Below are positions 17,611 to 27,032 of a stretch of DNA of 64,000 nucleotides, piece by piece. Where the stretch lies: NCBI RefSeq assembly GCF_017948245.1, contig NZ_CP072865.1, positions 521,501 to 585,500 of the forward strand. The letters run 5' to 3'. The DNA comes from Rhizobium sp. NLR16a. Lineage in GTDB: Bacteria > Pseudomonadota > Alphaproteobacteria > Rhizobiales > Rhizobiaceae. Made by a program: the position numbers and the translations under genes. The notes beneath the pieces are model-generated. The model saw nothing but the letters and a program-made list of their open reading frames with translations, was not told the origin of the DNA and did not search any database. How positions within the stretch are numbered: position 1 is the stretch's first letter; every line of letters begins with the position of its first letter.

Positions 17611-20600
17611 TCATTCAGCCGCGAACGGCGGCAGGCGAAGCACATTGGTATCTTTGGCGCTCTTGCGCTTGCTTTCCGGCTTTTCGATCGCGGTCAGGCG
17701 CTCGTCCAGCGCATCGATATCGCTGCGGTTCTCGCGGGTCACGCGGGTAAGATCCTCGCGCGAGAGCGGCAGGTCTTCCTCGTCCTTCCTGCCGACCAGG
17801 CGTCCAAACATCCAGCCGAGCAGGCGGGACAGATCGTCCATGATCAGGAAGAAGGAAGGCACGACGACGAGCGAAAGCACCGTCGAGACGATGATGCCGC
17901 CGATCACGGCGATTGCCATCGGCGCGCGGAACGAGCCGCCTTCGCCGACGCCGAGCGCGGACGGCAGCATGCCTGCCGACATGGCAATCGAGGTCATGAT
18001 GATCGGCCGGGCGCGTTTGCGGCCGGCTTCGACCATGGCTTCGACCCGCGTCATGCCCTGGTGGCGCATCTCGATCGCGAAATCGACGAGCAGGATGGCG
18101 TTCTTGGTGACGATACCCATCAGCATGAGAATGCCGATCATGACTGGCATGGACAGCGGATTGTTGGTGACGATCAGGCCCGCCGCGACGCCGCCGATCG
18201 CGAGCGGAAGCGAGAAGAGGATGGTGAAGGGCTGGATCACGTCCTTGAAGAGCAGGATCAGCACCGTCAGCACCAGCAGAAGGCCCATCAACATGGCGTT
18301 GACGAAGCTCTGCTGCATCTCGGTCTGCACCTTGGTGTCGCCGCTTTCGGCAAGATGCACCGTCGCCGGGATTTTGGCCGCGTTGACGATCTCACGGAAG
18401 CGGGCCGAGGCCGTGTCGAGCGCCACGCCCTGCGGCAGGTCGGAACCGATCGAGACGACGCGGTAGCGGTTATTGCGCTTGATCGAGCTTACGCCTTCCG
18501 AATAGTCGATATTGGCGACGCTCGAGAGCGGAACGGTGCCGCCGCTGGCGGTCTGGATCTTCAGTGCCCGGATGGCGGCAAGGTCGCGGCGCATGTCGAG
18601 CGCTGCCTGCACCCGGATCGGGATCTGGCGATCGTCGAGCGAGATCTTGGCTAGTGCCGCATCGACATCGCCGATGGTGGCGACGCGGATCGTCTCGGAG
18701 ATCTGCTGCGGCGTGATGCCAAGGCGGGCGGCTTCATCCTTGCGCGGATACACTTGCAGTTCCGGACGGGGCAGGGCACCGTCGGCGCTGACATTGGCGA
18801 GCAGCGGATCGGCGCGGAGTTTCGATTCCAGAATGCCGACGGCCTCGTTCAGGTCCTTCTCGTTTTTGGAGAGAAAGTTGAAGGAGAGGTCGCGTTCGCC
18901 GCGGTCGTTCAGCTTCAGGATATGGACATCGGGAATATCGCGCAGTTTGGCAAAGACTTCCTTTTCAATATCCCATTGCGGGCGCTCACGGCCGTGGACT
19001 TCCACCTTGGGCAGCATCGGCCCAATGACCGGGATACGGCCGAGCACGTCGTTGACCACCTTCTTGACCAGCGACTGGTCGAGCTTGTGGAGTGCCAGCG
19101 TGATGGTTGCACGGCGCAGTTCGAGATCGCCCTTCGGAGATGCGCCGCCGAGAACGAAGACGCTCTCGACGCCGTTGATGTCCTTGACCCTGTCATAGAT
19201 CGCATTGGTCGTCTTCTCGGTGTCGTCGAGCCGCGCATTGGGCGGTAGCTCGACGGAGAGAACGATGCGTGAGGCGTCTTCCGGCGGCAGGAAGCTGCCC
19301 GGAACCTTCATCAGCAGGAAAACCGAGCCAACGAGAAAGCCAATCGCCGCAAGCAAAGTCAGATATCGCGAATACTTATGCCCGGTCGTTCCCCGGATCA
19401 GGCGCGTATAACCCTTCATCAGCAGACTGTCATTGTCGTGATGGTCTTCCATCCCGTCTTCGGCGCGCATCAGATAGGCGGCCATCATCGGGGTGATCAA
19501 GCGCGCGACCAGCAAAGAGAAGAAGACGGAGAAAGCGACGGTCAGGCCGAACTGGATGAAGTACTGGCCCGGAATGCCCGGCATGAAGGAAACCGGCACG
19601 AAAACCGCGATGATGGTGAAGGTGGTGGCGATGACGGCGAGGCCGATTTCATCCGCCGCCTCGATCGCCGCCCGATAGGGCGTCTTGCCCATTTTGATAT
19701 GGCGGGCGATGTTCTCGATTTCCACGATCGCGTCGTCGACCAGGATACCTGTCGCGAGCGTCAGGGCGAGGAAGCTGACGAGGTTCAGCGAGAAACCCAT
19801 CATGTCCATGACCCAGAAGGTCGGGATTGCAGAGAGCGGCAGCGCGATGGCCGAAATCAGCGTCGCCCGCCAGTTTCGGAGGAACAGCAAAACGACGATG
19901 ACGGCAAGCAGGGCGCCTTCCAGCAGCGTGTGGATGGCGGCTTCGTAGTTGCCGTAGGTGAAATAGACCGAATCGTCGATCATTTCGATCTTCACGTTCG
20001 GATTTTCGCTTCGGACCTTATCGAGGCTCTGCGCGACCGTTTCGGCGACGCTGACCTCGCTGGCGCCCTTCGAGCGGAAAACGCCGAAGGTAACAACAGG
20101 CGTATCGTTGAAGCGCGAAAAGGATTTCGGCTCCTCATAGGTGTCCTTGATCACGCCGAGATCGGACAGCTTGACGAAGCGTCCGCTCGGCAGCGCAATC
20201 GTCGTGTCGGCAAGTTCGGCGACGTTGCGGGCATCGCCCAGAACGCGGATTGCCTGTTCACTGCCCGCCACCTGGCCGCGACCGGAGCCGAGATCGACAT
20301 TGGTGCCGCGCAGCTGATCGTTCACGCTTGCGGCGGTGATGCCGTAAGCATCGAGCTTACCAGGCGCGAGTTCGATGCGCACTTCGCGCTCCGCGCCGCC
20401 GTAGCGGTCGACGCGGCCGATGCCGGCCTGGCCCTGCAGGGCGCGCTTGATCGTGTCGTCGACGAACCAGGAGAGTTCTTCCAGCGACATGTCGGGTGAT
20501 GACACGGCGAAGGTCTGGATCGCCTGGCCCTCGACATCGACCTTGGTAACGATTGGTGCTTCGGCCGTCGCCGGCAGATCGCTGCGGATGCGGTCGATCG

Positions 20601-20931
20601 CGTCCTTGACGTCCTGTACGGCCTGTTCCGTCGGCACTTCCATCCGGAACATGACGTTTGTCTGCGAGCTGCCGTCGGTCACCGTCGACTGGATTTCGTC
20701 GATGCCGGTGATCGAGGCGATCGCATCTTCGATCTCCTTCGTCACCTGCATTTCGAGTTCGGCCGGCGAAGCGCCGCTTTGCGTGACGCTGATCGAGACG
20801 AGCGGTACGTCGATGTTCGGGAAGCGCGTGATCGGCAGCGTGTTGAAGGACTGAATGCCGATGAAGATCAGCAGGCAGAAGGCCAGCAGCGGCGCGATGG
20901 GATTTCGAATGGACCAGGCTGAAAAATTCAT
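17611..20931 (-). CDS. RND (HAE1-type) multidrug efflux permease
   Basis: 1106 residues, a little longer than AcrB-type pumps because of a charged C-terminal tail after the last helix (KDEEDLPLSREDLTRVTREN). First helix APLLAFCLLIFIGIQSF, periplasmic start ITRFPNIDVPLVSISVTQSG, helix-4 proton-relay region with LATGILVDDAIVEIENIARH, and a second helix bundle with GIVTKNAILLVDFA. Exports hydrophobic compounds from periplasm or inner membrane by proton antiport. Lies 12 bases after its adaptor gene; no TolC-type gene is nearby, so it probably uses an outer-membrane channel encoded elsewhere. Confidence 0.92.
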   Translation of the reverse strand: MNFSAWSIRNPIAPLLAFCLLIFIGIQSFNTLPITRFPNIDVPLVSISVTQSGASPAELEMQVTKEIEDAIASITGIDEIQSTVTDGSSQTNVMFRMEVPTEQAVQDVKDAIDRIRSDLPATAEAPIVTKVDVEGQAIQTFAVSSPDMSLEELSWFVDDTIKRALQGQAGIGRVDRYGGAEREVRIELAPGKLDAYGITAASVNDQLRGTNVDLGSGRGQVAGSEQAIRVLGDARNVAELADTTIALPSGRFVKLSDLGVIKDTYEEPKSFSRFNDTPVVTFGVFRSKGASEVSVAETVAQSLDKVRSENPNVKIEMIDDSVYFTYGNYEAAIHTLLEGALLAVIVVLLFLRNWRATLISAIALPLSAIPTFWVMDMMGFSLNLVSFLALTLATGILVDDAIVEIENIARHIKMGKTPYRAAIEAADEIGLAVIATTFTIIAVFVPVSFMPGIPGQYFIQFGLTVAFSVFFSLLVARLITPMMAAYLMRAEDGMEDHHDNDSLLMKGYTRLIRGTTGHKYSRYLTLLAAIGFLVGSVFLLMKVPGSFLPPEDASRIVLSVELPPNARLDDTEKTTNAIYDRVKDINGVESVFVLGGASPKGDLELRRATITLALHKLDQSLVKKVVNDVLGRIPVIGPMLPKVEVHGRERPQWDIEKEVFAKLRDIPDVHILKLNDRGERDLSFNFLSKNEKDLNEAVGILESKLRADPLLANVSADGALPRPELQVYPRKDEAARLGITPQQISETIRVATIGDVDAALAKISLDDRQIPIRVQAALDMRRDLAAIRALKIQTASGGTVPLSSVANIDYSEGVSSIKRNNRYRVVSIGSDLPQGVALDTASARFREIVNAAKIPATVHLAESGDTKVQTEMQQSFVNAMLMGLLLVLTVLILLFKDVIQPFTILFSLPLAIGGVAAGLIVTNNPLSMPVMIGILMLMGIVTKNAILLVDFAIEMRHQGMTRVEAMVEAGRKRARPIIMTSIAMSAGMLPSALGVGEGGSFRAPMAIAVIGGIIVSTVLSLVVVPSFFLIMDDLSRLLGWMFGRLVGRKDEEDLPLSREDLTRVTRENRSDIDALDERLTAIEKPESKRKSAKDTNVLRLPPFAAE

Positions 20932-20943
20932 CGGATGGTCTCT

Positions 20944-22134
20944 TTAGTTGGAAGCGGAGGGCTGTTCACGCACCGGCGTGATGTGGTCGCCGTCGCGGAC
21001 ATAGGCGCCCGCCTTGGCAACGACCTCGTCGCCGCTCTTCAATCCATTGACGATCTCGACATAGGCGCCGTCCTGGATGCCGGTCTCGATCTTGGCGAAT
21101 TTCACCACGCCGTCTTCGACCTTGCGGGCGGAGGAACCTTCGTTGCCGGTGAGCACCGCCGTCAAGGGAAGCGATACGCCCTCGGTTTGGCGGACGATGA
21201 TCTCGGCGCTACCATACATGCCGGAACGCGCCTTGCTGTCATCGTCGATGGAGATATGGACGAGGCCGAGGCGGGTCACCGAATCGACGGTGGGTGAAAC
21301 CAGGCGCACGGCGCCGGAAAGCTTTTCGCGGCTGCCGGAAAGCGATATCGTCGCCTTCTGGCCGGCCATGATCCTGACGATATCGCTTTCGGCGACTTCG
21401 GCAACGAGCTCGATATCGCCGTCGCGGATGATGGTGAACAGCGGATCCCCGTTGCCGGCGGCGATCGCGCCGACCTTGGCGTTCTTCGCAGAAACCACGC
21501 CGGCAACCGGCGTCTTAACGTCGGTGCGGGCGAGCTTCAGATCGGCGTCGGCGATCTGGCTGTCGAAGACCTTCAGATCGGCTTCGGCGACCTCGATCGC
21601 CTGTTCGGCGGAGACGACGCGGGCATTGGCGGCAGCGGCGGTTGCATCGGCCTGCTCGACCTGGGCGGTAGAAACGGTGCCCTTCTTGCCCATTTCCTGG
21701 GCGCGGGCCTGCTGCTGCCTTGCCTGTTCTGCATTGGCCTGCGCTTCGATGAGCTGGGCGCGCAGCTGGGCGAGGCTTGCCTCGCCCTTGGCCTTGGTCG
21801 CCATCATCTGGCTCTTCTCCAGGACCAGCGCGTCGTCGTTCAGCGTCGCCAGCGTGCTATCCGCCTGAACCTTGTCGCCGATATCGGCTTTCAGCGTGCG
21901 GATCGACAGTCCCTCGACCTGCGGCTGGATATAGACTTCCTCGACGGGCTTGACCGTTCCGGTGCCGATGACACGGTCGACAAGGGTGCGGTTCACAGCC
22001 GTGGTGACAACGATCGCCGGCAGGTTCTGCTGCGGCTTTGCGACCGGCGCCTCCTGCGAAAAGGCGGTGGATGCAGCCAGCGCCGCTGCAAAAAGGGTGG
22101 ATGCGCCTAAAATTCCGGTCGGCTTGCGTGCCAT
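20944..22134 (-). CDS. RND efflux periplasmic adaptor (membrane fusion protein)
   Basis: 396 residues with a signal peptide ending TAFSQ. Biotinyl-lipoyl-like halves (VEEVYIQPQVEGLSIRTLKA; LARTDVKTPVAGVVSAKNAK) flank a long Ala/Gln-rich coiled-coil hairpin (residues about 100-170), then a beta-barrel domain with LGLVHISIDDDSKARSGMYG. Links the RND pump to the outer-membrane channel. First gene of a two-gene operon with the permease downstream; no local regulator was seen. Confidence 0.9.
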   Translation of the reverse strand: MARKPTGILGASTLFAAALAASTAFSQEAPVAKPQQNLPAIVVTTAVNRTLVDRVIGTGTVKPVEEVYIQPQVEGLSIRTLKADIGDKVQADSTLATLNDDALVLEKSQMMATKAKGEASLAQLRAQLIEAQANAEQARQQQARAQEMGKKGTVSTAQVEQADATAAAANARVVSAEQAIEVAEADLKVFDSQIADADLKLARTDVKTPVAGVVSAKNAKVGAIAAGNGDPLFTIIRDGDIELVAEVAESDIVRIMAGQKATISLSGSREKLSGAVRLVSPTVDSVTRLGLVHISIDDDSKARSGMYGSAEIIVRQTEGVSLPLTAVLTGNEGSSARKVEDGVVKFAKIETGIQDGAYVEIVNGLKSGDEVVAKAGAYVRDGDHITPVREQPSASN

Positions 22135-22481
22135 GCGTTTTCGTCCAATCTCGTCAGAAGGTTAGCCGAATTCGCGCGTCTGCCATTGAGCTCGCGACCA
22201 GGCCACTGCCTTTCCTGCATTCTCAGGGGTATCCACACGTCTTTTGCCGTCTTCATCCCTCGCCGGCAAATCGGCTTCTAATTGGTATCGATTTGCTCGA
22301 TATGCAAGCCCGGCAGAAAACAATTCCCCATGAGCTGATATTAATTACCATCAGAACTTGAATCAATCACCGAAGGGTTATGCGAACATGACGATGATTG
22401 ATCCTGCCTCTATCCAATGACGTTTGACGCCCGATAAATGCGACAGCTGCACGGTGTTTTTTCATCAAGCGGGAAAAATAT
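22135..22481. other. Intergenic region upstream of the efflux operon
   Basis: About 350 bases without a convincing gene. It must hold the promoter for the adaptor-RND operon on the minus strand. AT-rich segments occur near 22330-22420 (TGATATTAATTACC), but no operator could be assigned. Confidence 0.3.
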
Positions 22482-22512
22482 CAAACGCGCGGAAATATTC
22501 TCCGCGCGTTTG
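22476..22512 (-). terminator. Terminator of the NMT1-type ABC transporter operon
   Basis: Perfect 12-bp arms 22482-22493 and 22501-22512 (CAAACGCGCGGA / TCCGCGCGTTTG), loop of 7. On the minus strand the hairpin is followed by ATATTTTTCCC. It lies about 20 bases past the stop of the binding-protein gene. Confidence 0.8.
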
Positions 22513-22530
22513 CCTCAAATGTGGCCGTCC

Positions 22531-23502
22531 TTACTTGGATGCGGCGTCGGTGATCTCGTGCGTCCAGGCGCCCGACGGTTCCTTGCTGATGATCTTCTGG
22601 TCGAGCAGCGCTTTGGCGGTGCGGGCATAGAGCGCCTCGTCCAGCTTGCCGGAGCCGTCGCCGACGAGCTTGGCGACTTCGCCCATCATGCGCTTCTGAT
22701 GGTTTTCGTCCTGGCCGCCATTGTCCACGACGATCTCTGCCGCCTCGTCCGGGTTCTCGGTCGCATATTTCCAGCCCTTCATCGAGGCGCGGACGAACTT
22801 GACCATCTTCTCCTTGAACGCCGGGTCCTTCAGCTTGTCTTCCATGGCGTAGAGGCCGTCCTCGAGAAGGTCGTTGCCCATTTGCGTATAGTTGAAGACC
22901 GTCAATTCCTCCGGCTTAAAGCCGGCATCGATCGCCTGCCAATATTCATTATAGGTCATGACGGAGATGCAATCGGCCTGCTTCTGGACGAGCGGCTGCA
23001 CGTCGAAGCTCTGCTTCAGCACGGTGACGCCGTTCGGGCCGCCTTCGGTGGAAAGACCCAGCTTGTTCATCCAGGCGAAGAAGGGGTATTCGTTGCCGAA
23101 GAACCAGACGCCGAGCGTATGGCCCTTGAAGTCGGCCTCGGTCTTGACCGGGCCGTCCTTACGGCAGATCATTTCCAGGCCGGACTTCTGATAGGGCTGG
23201 GCGATGTTGACCAGCGGAACGCCCTTTTCGCGGGCAACCAACGCGCCGCCCATCCAGTCGACGATGACATCGGCGCCGCCACCGGCGATCACCTGCTCAG
23301 GCGCGATATCGGGACCACCCGGCTTGATGTCGACGTCGAGGCCTTCCTCCTTGTAGAAACCCTTCTCCTGGGCGACGTAATAACCGGCGAACTGGCTCTG
23401 TGTGACCCATTTCAGCTGCAGAACCACCTTGTCGGCGGCCATAGCATGGGCCGCTGCAAGCGACATGGCGCTCGCCATCATTGCAACCATCAATTTTTTC
23501 AT
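22531..23502 (-). CDS. ABC transporter substrate-binding protein, NMT1/THI5 family
   Basis: 323 residues from ATG 23502, which gives a proper signal peptide (MKKLMVAMMASAMSLAAAHA); the longer frame to 23571 is unsupported. The mature protein has the NMT1/THI5 start KVVLQLKWVTQSQFAGYYVA, EEGLDVDIKPGGPDIAPEQ and DVIVDWMGGALVAREKGV. Family members bind pyrimidine-like ligands such as the thiamine pyrimidine precursor. With dihydropyrimidinase and an N-carbamoyl amidase nearby, import of pyrimidines or their breakdown products is the likely role (inference). Last gene of the permease-permease-binding protein run. Confidence 0.85.
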   Translation of the reverse strand: MKKLMVAMMASAMSLAAAHAMAADKVVLQLKWVTQSQFAGYYVAQEKGFYKEEGLDVDIKPGGPDIAPEQVIAGGGADVIVDWMGGALVAREKGVPLVNIAQPYQKSGLEMICRKDGPVKTEADFKGHTLGVWFFGNEYPFFAWMNKLGLSTEGGPNGVTVLKQSFDVQPLVQKQADCISVMTYNEYWQAIDAGFKPEELTVFNYTQMGNDLLEDGLYAMEDKLKDPAFKEKMVKFVRASMKGWKYATENPDEAAEIVVDNGGQDENHQKRMMGEVAKLVGDGSGKLDEALYARTAKALLDQKIISKEPSGAWTHEITDAASK

Positions 23503-23560
23503 TTTCTTGTCCTTACCCTCTGAAGTTATGCCCGGACCCCATTTGCGAGGCCGCGCGCGC

Positions 23561-24688
23561 CTAGCCACCACGGATAGACGGATGCCAGAACGTCACCGCC
23601 CGTTCGGTCAGGGCGATGATGCCATAAAAGATCGAGCCGGCCAGCGCCGCGACGGCGATTTCCGCCCAGACCATGTCGACATTCATGCGGCCGATCTCGG
23701 TCGAGATGCGGAAGCCCATGCCGACGATCGGCGTCCCGAAGAATTCCGCAACGATGGCACCAATCAGCGCCAGCGTCGAGTTGATCTTCAGTGCGTTGAA
23801 AATGAAGGGCATCGCCGCCGGAAGCTTGAGCTTGAGCAACGTCTGCCAGTCGCTCGATGCGTAGGTGCGCATCAGGTCGCGCTCCATGCTGCCGGAGGCG
23901 GAAAGGCCTGCCACGGTGTTCACCAGCATTGGGAAGAAGGTCATGATGATGACGACGGCGGCTTTCGACGGCCAGTCGAAGCCGAACCACATGACCATGA
24001 CCGGAGCGATGCCGATGATCGGTAGGGCCGACACCATGTTGCCGATCGGCAGCAGGCCGCGGCGCAGGAAGGCGATGCGGTCGGCCAGCACCGCGACGAC
24101 GAAGCCGCTCAGGCAGCCAACGATATAACCGATCAGGACCGCCTTGAAGATCGTCTGTCTGACGTCGTCGCCGAGGATGGGCAGAGAGGCCATGATGCGG
24201 GCGCCGATGGCGCTCGGCGGCGGCAACAGGATGAATGGAATGCCGGCGCCGCGCGTGATCGCTTCCCAGAGGATGAGAATCCAGGCGCCGAAAATCGCCG
24301 GAATCAGCAGTTCGAGCACCGATGCACCGAAGGCGGCGGCAGGCGGCACTTTCGAAAGCTCCGTGACGCATCGCCAGGCGAGCAGCCAGGCAGAGAAGAG
24401 CAGCAGGAAGTAAGCCCGCGTTGCCGTGCCCTCGTTGCCGGAAAGTGCCGCAAGCAGCAGCCAGGCGGCGCCATGCGCGCCGATGAAAAGCACGGTGGCG
24501 CGATAGGCCGGTGGCTGCGGTGCAAAGGACAGGAGAGCGGCCGAAGCGATGACGATGAAGATGAGGCTCGCGGTGCCGTCGGTCAGGGGACGGGCTGCAC
24601 CGTTGGACAGAAGCGGCAAGGTCGCCAGCGCCGTGACGCAGAGAAGAAGAGCCGCCGTGCCTTGCCAGGAGAAGGTCAGGCGCCTCAT
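23561..24688 (-). CDS. ABC transporter permease (BPD family, first of a pair), with extra N-terminal helices
   Basis: 375 residues. About 120 N-terminal residues form extra membrane segments (LLLCVTALATLPLLS; LIFIVIASAALLSF) before the standard permease domain, which has the EAA-type loop MRTYASSDWQTLLKLKLPAA near residue 275. The start overlaps the stop of the other permease gene by four bases (ATGA, 24685-24688). Forms the channel with that partner for the NMT1-type binding protein. The unusual length comes from the N-terminal helices. Confidence 0.85.
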   Translation of the reverse strand: MRRLTFSWQGTAALLLCVTALATLPLLSNGAARPLTDGTASLIFIVIASAALLSFAPQPPAYRATVLFIGAHGAAWLLLAALSGNEGTATRAYFLLLFSAWLLAWRCVTELSKVPPAAAFGASVLELLIPAIFGAWILILWEAITRGAGIPFILLPPPSAIGARIMASLPILGDDVRQTIFKAVLIGYIVGCLSGFVVAVLADRIAFLRRGLLPIGNMVSALPIIGIAPVMVMWFGFDWPSKAAVVIIMTFFPMLVNTVAGLSASGSMERDLMRTYASSDWQTLLKLKLPAAMPFIFNALKINSTLALIGAIVAEFFGTPIVGMGFRISTEIGRMNVDMVWAEIAVAALAGSIFYGIIALTERAVTFWHPSIRGG

Positions 24689-25629
24689 GCCGGCCTCCCG
24701 CCCATGGCGCGGTCGACGATCTTCGCCGCCAGGCCGACAATCGCGACCAGAACGCCGGCAAGCAGCGAGCCGGCGACCAGCGCCGCCCAGATGTCAATTG
24801 TCTGGCTGTAATAGGAGCCGGCGAGCAGCTTCGAACCAATACCGGCAACCGCGCCCGTCGGCAGCTCACCGACGATGGCGCCGACGAGGCTTGCTGCGAT
24901 CGCGACCTTCATCGAGGTGAAAAGAAACGGGATCGAGGCAGGGACGCGCAGTTTCCAAAAGGTCTGCATCGGACTGGCATTATAGGTGCGCATCAGGTCA
25001 AGATAGAGGATTTCGGGTGACCGCAGCCCCTTCACCATGCCGACGGCGACGGGAAAGAAGGAGAGGTAGGTGGAGATCAGCGCCTTGGAGACGAGACGGG
25101 AGGCGTCGGAATCGAGGTTCAGCAGATGCGCCAGCGCATTATCGCCTGTGAGCACGTTGTAGGAGATGATGACGATCATCGGCGCGATGGCGAGGATCGG
25201 TATCGTCTGGCTGGCCACGAGCCAGGGCATCAGCGAGCGGTCCATGGCGCGGTTGTGCACGATCAGCACGGCGAGAAGAATGCCGAGCAGCATGCCGAAA
25301 CCGAAGCCGAGCAGGGTGGAGGAGAGCGTTATCCAGCTGTGATAGACGAGGCTGCGGCTGCTCGAAAGGCTGCGCAGGAAAGTGTTCTCATAGACATTCT
25401 GCGCCACCTGATGCGGCGCCGGCAGGATCGGCTTTGGCTGCGCCAGCGTCTTGCCGATGAATTCCATCGTGGTCGGCGTGACGCCGGCGCGGCTGTCCAT
25501 GTCACGCTGGAACGGCGCATTCATGAGAATGGCGGCGACATACCAGATGGCGATCAGGCCGAGCAGGATCGTGGTGACAGGAACGATCTTGTTTTTGAAG
25601 GTGTCTGGTTTCACAGCGACTGCCTCCAT
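24685..25629 (-). CDS. ABC transporter permease (BPD family, second of a pair)
   Basis: 314 residues. One N-terminal helix (IVPVTTILLGLIAIWYVAAI), a periplasmic linker, then the permease domain with the ATPase-contact loop LMRTYNASPMQTFWKLRVPA near residue 210. Its stop overlaps the start of the 375-residue permease. The cognate ATPase gene lies 51 bases upstream at 25681-26466, so all four genes form one operon. Confidence 0.88.
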   Translation of the reverse strand: MEAVAVKPDTFKNKIVPVTTILLGLIAIWYVAAILMNAPFQRDMDSRAGVTPTTMEFIGKTLAQPKPILPAPHQVAQNVYENTFLRSLSSSRSLVYHSWITLSSTLLGFGFGMLLGILLAVLIVHNRAMDRSLMPWLVASQTIPILAIAPMIVIISYNVLTGDNALAHLLNLDSDASRLVSKALISTYLSFFPVAVGMVKGLRSPEILYLDLMRTYNASPMQTFWKLRVPASIPFLFTSMKVAIAASLVGAIVGELPTGAVAGIGSKLLAGSYYSQTIDIWAALVAGSLLAGVLVAIVGLAAKIVDRAMGGRPA

Positions 25630-25680
25630 CTGTTGGCGTCGCGTGCGGAGCCACCCCCCTCTGCCCTTGAGATCAACGCT

Positions 25681-26466
25681 CTAAACCTCATGGCTATGCC
25701 CCGTCCTCAGCCCCTCGCGGACACGATGGGCGATTTCCAGGAATTCGGGGGTGTCGCGGATGTCGAGCGGGCGTTCGGCCGGCAAGGTGGAGTCGATCAC
25801 GTCGGTCACGCGGCCGGGGCGCGGCGACATCACCACGATCTTGGTCGAGAGGTAGACCGCCTCGGGGATCGAGTGGGTGACGAAGCAGATCGTCTTGTTG
25901 GTGCGGGCCCAAAGCTTCAATAGCTCTTCGTTCAGATGGTCGCGGACGATCTCGTCGAGCGCACCGAAGGGTTCGTCCATCAACAGCAGGTCGGCGTCGA
26001 AGGCGAGCGCGCGGGCGATCGAGGCGCGCTGCTGCATGCCGCCGGAAAGCTGCCAGGGGAATTTCTTTTCGAAGCCGGAAAGGCTGACGAGGTCGAGCGC
26101 CTCGGCGATGCGCCGCGTGCGATCAGCGCCGCGATAGCCCATGATCTCCAGCGGCAGGGCGATGTTGCTTTCGATCGTGCGCCAGGGATAGAGCGCCGGC
26201 GCCTGGAAGACATAGCCGTAGGCACGGGCCCTGCGCGCCTCCTCGGGCGTCATGCCGTTGATCGAGATCTCGCCTGATGTGCTCTTTTCGAGATCGGCGA
26301 TGACCCGCAGGAAGGTCGTCTTTCCGCAGCCGGACGGGCCGATGAAAGAGACGAAATCGCCCTTGCGGACATCGAGATTGACATCGCTCAGCGCCCGAAC
26401 GGGGCCGTCATTCGCTTGATAGGTGAGACAGAGATCCTTGGCGGATACGACCGAGGGTGCTTGCAT
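25681..26466 (-). CDS. ABC transporter ATP-binding protein (nitrate/taurine/pyrimidine-type)
   Basis: 261 residues from ATG 26466 (a TTG at 26469 is less likely). Walker A GPSGCGKTT near residue 44, Q-loop YVFQAPALYPWRT, signature LSGGMQQRASIARAL, Walker B LLLMDEPFGALDE and switch His in FVTHSIPEA are intact. The sequence is of the SsuB/TauB/ThiZ type that powers BPD importers. First gene of the minus-strand transporter operon, divergent from the cupin gene. Confidence 0.9.
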   Translation of the reverse strand: MQAPSVVSAKDLCLTYQANDGPVRALSDVNLDVRKGDFVSFIGPSGCGKTTFLRVIADLEKSTSGEISINGMTPEEARRARAYGYVFQAPALYPWRTIESNIALPLEIMGYRGADRTRRIAEALDLVSLSGFEKKFPWQLSGGMQQRASIARALAFDADLLLMDEPFGALDEIVRDHLNEELLKLWARTNKTICFVTHSIPEAVYLSTKIVVMSPRPGRVTDVIDSTLPAERPLDIRDTPEFLEIAHRVREGLRTGHSHEV

Positions 26467-26560
26467 CAATGCGACCGATCTTGTTTTCCCCGCGGGACCG
26501 CGGTTTGCGTGTTACCATCGCCGCAGGCTCTGCCGGCGGCACAATTTACGGAGTAAGAAG

Positions 26561-26974
26561 ATGGATGCGACATCAAAACCCACCTGCCACATCGTTCGTC
26601 CCAAGCACGCCTATGACGGCAAGCAGGGGCTCAGCTATTTCGAAGGGATAGCGGCCGAGACCGTCGGCGCCACGGGCATCTGCATGCACCTCCTGACGAT
26701 CCCGCCCGGCGTGCGTGCCAAGGCGCACCTGCACGAGGCGCATGAGACGGCGATCTACGTGCTCTCCGGCGAGGCTCATACCTGGTACGGTGACCAACTG
26801 GAGCATCACGTCGTCACCCATGCCGGCGAGCTCTTCTACATCCCGGCCGGCGTGCCGCATATGCCTGCGAACCTCAGCAGCACGCCCTGCACGGCGGTCA
26901 TCGCCCGCACCGATCCGCACGAGCAGGAAAGCGTCGTGCTTCTGCCGGAGCTGGACGCGTTGGTGCCGGCGTGA
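26561..26974 (+). CDS. Cupin-domain protein
   Basis: 137 residues from ATG 26561 with an ACGGAGTAAG ribosome site. A single cupin barrel with the metal-binding pattern KAHLHEAHETAIYVLSGEAH near residue 55 and the second motif GELFYIPAGVPHMPANL. The fold and metal site are clear; the substrate is not. It is divergent from the pyrimidine-type ABC operon (95-base gap) and convergent with dihydropyrimidinase, and such cupins are often found with these clusters. Confidence 0.8.
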   Translation: MDATSKPTCHIVRPKHAYDGKQGLSYFEGIAAETVGATGICMHLLTIPPGVRAKAHLHEAHETAIYVLSGEAHTWYGDQLEHHVVTHAGELFYIPAGVPHMPANLSSTPCTAVIARTDPHEQESVVLLPELDALVPA

Positions 26975-27032
26975 GGTCATCCGCATGGAGGCGTCGTTCC
27001 CCAGATGATGGCCGTATCGTTATGCTCCATCG

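Noticed and set aside
22384..22630. Short plus-strand frames downstream of the efflux adaptor region
   Set aside because: They overlap the transporter terminator and the antisense of the binding-protein gene; no motifs.
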